This document shows, in pieces, positions 62,219 to 64,000 of a DNA stretch of 64,000 bases; positions within the stretch are counted from its first letter, which is position 1, and each line of letters opens with the position of its first letter. This stretch comes from Bacillota bacterium (GTDB taxonomy: Bacteria > Bacillota > Clostridia > Lutisporales > Lutisporaceae): positions 1 to 64,000 of the forward strand of contig JAKPKE010000018.1 in assembly GCA_029553855.1 (NCBI GenBank). The letters are read 5' to 3'. Under the pieces are notes generated by a model. It was not told where the DNA came from. It made no database searches and worked only from the letters and a program-made list of their open reading frames with translations. A program made the position numbers and the translations under genes.

Positions 62219-63985
62219 CTATACTATTCTCTTGAACTTTTTTTCGAGCTCATACTTGCTCATTGTTATCATTGTAGGTCTTCCATGAGGGCAGGTATAG
62301 GGCATACTTGTTTTCCTAAGCATCTCTATTAGCTCCCGGGTCTCCTCCGGGGTAATAATATCACCCGCTTTTATTGCATTTTTACAGGCCATATTCAGTA
62401 CGATCTTCTCTAAGGGCGAAGCTGCACCCCCCGACGTATCCTTCAAAGAATCAAGAATATTGCTGAAAAATTCACCGCTGCAAGGTTCACCCATTATAAT
62501 CGGTATGGTTCTTATTGCCAGGGAATTTTCCCCGAACCATGAGATTTCAAAACCAAGATTCCCGAATATATGGCTGTTTTCTGAATATAAGGCCTTATCT
62601 GCTGGGCTGAGTTCTATGACAATCGGTACCACAAGCCCTTGAACGGCTATATTTTTTGTATTATACTTTTCCTTTATGTGCTCGTACATTATCCTTTCAT
62701 GAGCTGCATGCTGGTCTATCAAAAGGAAGGTATCGCCCTGCCGGCCTAAAATATATGTTTGAAATAGCTGACCGATTATGTCGATCGGTTTATTGGAGTT
62801 CTGCCCCGGGCTATACTGTTCCTTTAAAGGGAATTCGCTCTTTCTCTCATAATGAGAAGGATTTGTATCACATTCTTTCACGGAGACTGTATTATTATTT
62901 TCAAATATAGGCAATGCATCTGTGCCGGTAATTTGATAACCGGAGCCTGCTGCCTCCCGTGGCTCTGAATAATCGTTAAAGCTTTCAAATATCAGTTTGT
63001 TGCTGTTGAGACAGTTCTTAACCGCCAGGTACAGTGTATTGAATACCGCCCTTTCATCTGAGAATTTTACCTCTTGTTTGGAAGGGTGTACATTCACATC
63101 TACCATATCAGATTTTATGTTTATATTTATAATGCTGAAGGGATAACGGTTATTCATCAGCAATGTCTTATATGCCTGCTTCATTGCCTCTGCAAGCATT
63201 CTGCTTTTTATAAATCTATTGTTTATGGAAAATGTCATATAGGTAGAATTTCCTCTGGCTATTTCCGGTTTGCCTATATAACCTTCTATACTGATAATGT
63301 CATTGGAATGATCAAGATTCAGCATAGATTTCGCAATGTTCTTTCCGTATATGCATAGAATTACCGAAAGCAGGTCTCCGTTTCCGGGGGTATGCAGCAC
63401 TGTCTTGTTGTCTACGGTAAGCTTCACAGATATCCCTGTGTTCGTAAGGGCTAACTTTTCGACCATATCTGTTATTGCTCCCTGTTCAGAGATTTCACTT
63501 TTCAGGAATTTCAGTCTTGCGGGCGTATTGAAGAAAAGCTTCCTGACAGTAACGCTAGTACCTGTTGGGTAGCCTATATCCTTACTTTCAATAAGCTTGC
63601 CTCCTTTTATGATAATAAGGCCACCGGATGAATCATCTTCGGCTTTGGTCTTAAGCTCTACTTCAGATACAGCGGCTATGCTTGCCATTGCCTCCCCGCG
63701 AAAACCCAAGGTATGCAATCCCTGAATATCTCCGGAGGACTTTATTTTGCTGGTTGCATGTCTGAAGAACACATGTTCCATATCCTCCTTCAAAATACCA
63801 CAGCCATTGTCCGATACAGTTATTAATGCTTTACCCCCCTGCTGTATCTCGATACTTATAGCATCGGCTCCAGCATCTATAGAATTCTCCACCAGCTCTT
63901 TTACTATTGAGGCGGGTCTCTCTATTACCTCTCCGGCCGCTATTTTATTTATTGTTGTTTCATCAAGCAGATATATCTTACCCAT
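62219..63985 (-). CDS. mutL: DNA mismatch repair protein MutL (588 aa)
   Basis: GHKL ATPase domain with EVIERPASIVKELVENSIDA, DNGCGI and LGFRGEAMASIAAV. A variable linker (about residues 330-400) precedes the C-terminal endonuclease/dimerisation domain, which has DQHAAHERIMYE and CPHGRPT, the two metal-site motifs of nicking MutL proteins. ATG 63985 follows GAGGAG. It heads the mutL-miaA-hfq unit at the edge of the window. Confidence 0.96.
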   Translation of the reverse strand: MGKIYLLDETTINKIAAGEVIERPASIVKELVENSIDAGADAISIEIQQGGKALITVSDNGCGILKEDMEHVFFRHATSKIKSSGDIQGLHTLGFRGEAMASIAAVSEVELKTKAEDDSSGGLIIIKGGKLIESKDIGYPTGTSVTVRKLFFNTPARLKFLKSEISEQGAITDMVEKLALTNTGISVKLTVDNKTVLHTPGNGDLLSVILCIYGKNIAKSMLNLDHSNDIISIEGYIGKPEIARGNSTYMTFSINNRFIKSRMLAEAMKQAYKTLLMNNRYPFSIININIKSDMVDVNVHPSKQEVKFSDERAVFNTLYLAVKNCLNSNKLIFESFNDYSEPREAAGSGYQITGTDALPIFENNNTVSVKECDTNPSHYERKSEFPLKEQYSPGQNSNKPIDIIGQLFQTYILGRQGDTFLLIDQHAAHERIMYEHIKEKYNTKNIAVQGLVVPIVIELSPADKALYSENSHIFGNLGFEISWFGENSLAIRTIPIIMGEPCSGEFFSNILDSLKDTSGGAASPLEKIVLNMACKNAIKAGDIITPEETRELIEMLRKTSMPYTCPHGRPTMITMSKYELEKKFKRIV

Positions 63986-64000
63986 GTTTTACTCCTCTTC

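Overview
The window is a low-G+C chromosomal segment from an endospore-forming member of the Clostridia. The evidence is the gene content: ylxY, the M16 peptidase gene, ymxH, dpaAB, tepA, spoVS, an alpha/beta small acid-soluble spore protein, RNase Y, YmdB, a recA/recX/lexA SOS set with Firmicute-type LexA boxes, Hfq and an M-box riboswitch. No phage block, CRISPR array or rRNA operon is visible. There is one tRNA (Trp).

Layout. 0.3-6.4 kb: accessory genes (three GNAT acetyltransferases, a DUF6054-like protein, a PhnB/VOC protein, a NYN-domain protein, membrane proteins). 6.4-15.6 kb: a sporulation and lysine-branch cluster resembling the Bacillus ylxY-mlpA-ymxH-spoVFA-spoVFB-dapG order, with dut inserted, no asd or dapA, and a structured-RNA candidate before dpaA. 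15.8-20.3 kb: an ABC exporter with a large surface CARDB-like protein. 20.4-34.3 kb: housekeeping (tepA, ftsK/spoIIIE, rimO, pgsA, cinA, recA, recX, rny, ymdB, spoVS, a PHP phosphoesterase, asnS, tRNA-Trp). 34.4-43.3 kb: a broken small membrane gene, a SASP gene, a two-component system and a MacAB/TolC-like efflux operon. 43.6-52.4 kb: a cation efflux protein, mgtE behind an M-box, a CrtI-like oxidoreductase, a tyrosine recombinase, and a divergent yneA-like/lexA pair. 52.4-57.3 kb: a TetR-controlled MacAB-like exporter. 57.4-64 kb: a DUF6179/DUF6323-like pair, a COG4100 PLP enzyme, hfq, miaA and mutL.

The main discovery is at 11128-14045. The dipicolinate synthase B gene (dpaB/spoVFB) is split by a 2,913-bp element that carries only a large serine recombinase and a RelA/SpoT-domain protein with a HEPN-like tail. 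The two junctions share TACAG. Joining them at that pentanucleotide restores an uninterrupted 196-residue DpaB with the family sequence APCTGNTLSKLAN across the seam. This is the signature of a sporulation-specific, skin-like excision element, here in a very small form with no recognisable excision (directionality) factor. Dipicolinate synthesis in the mother cell would depend on the excision.

Other points of interest are a rod-shaped RNA candidate (9606-9876), a YlxY protein lacking the deacetylase aspartates, a small gene with an in-frame TGA (34649-34651), a 23-bp perfect hairpin (20274-20327), a 12-codon leader abutting the efflux adaptor gene, and several operator-like palindromes.
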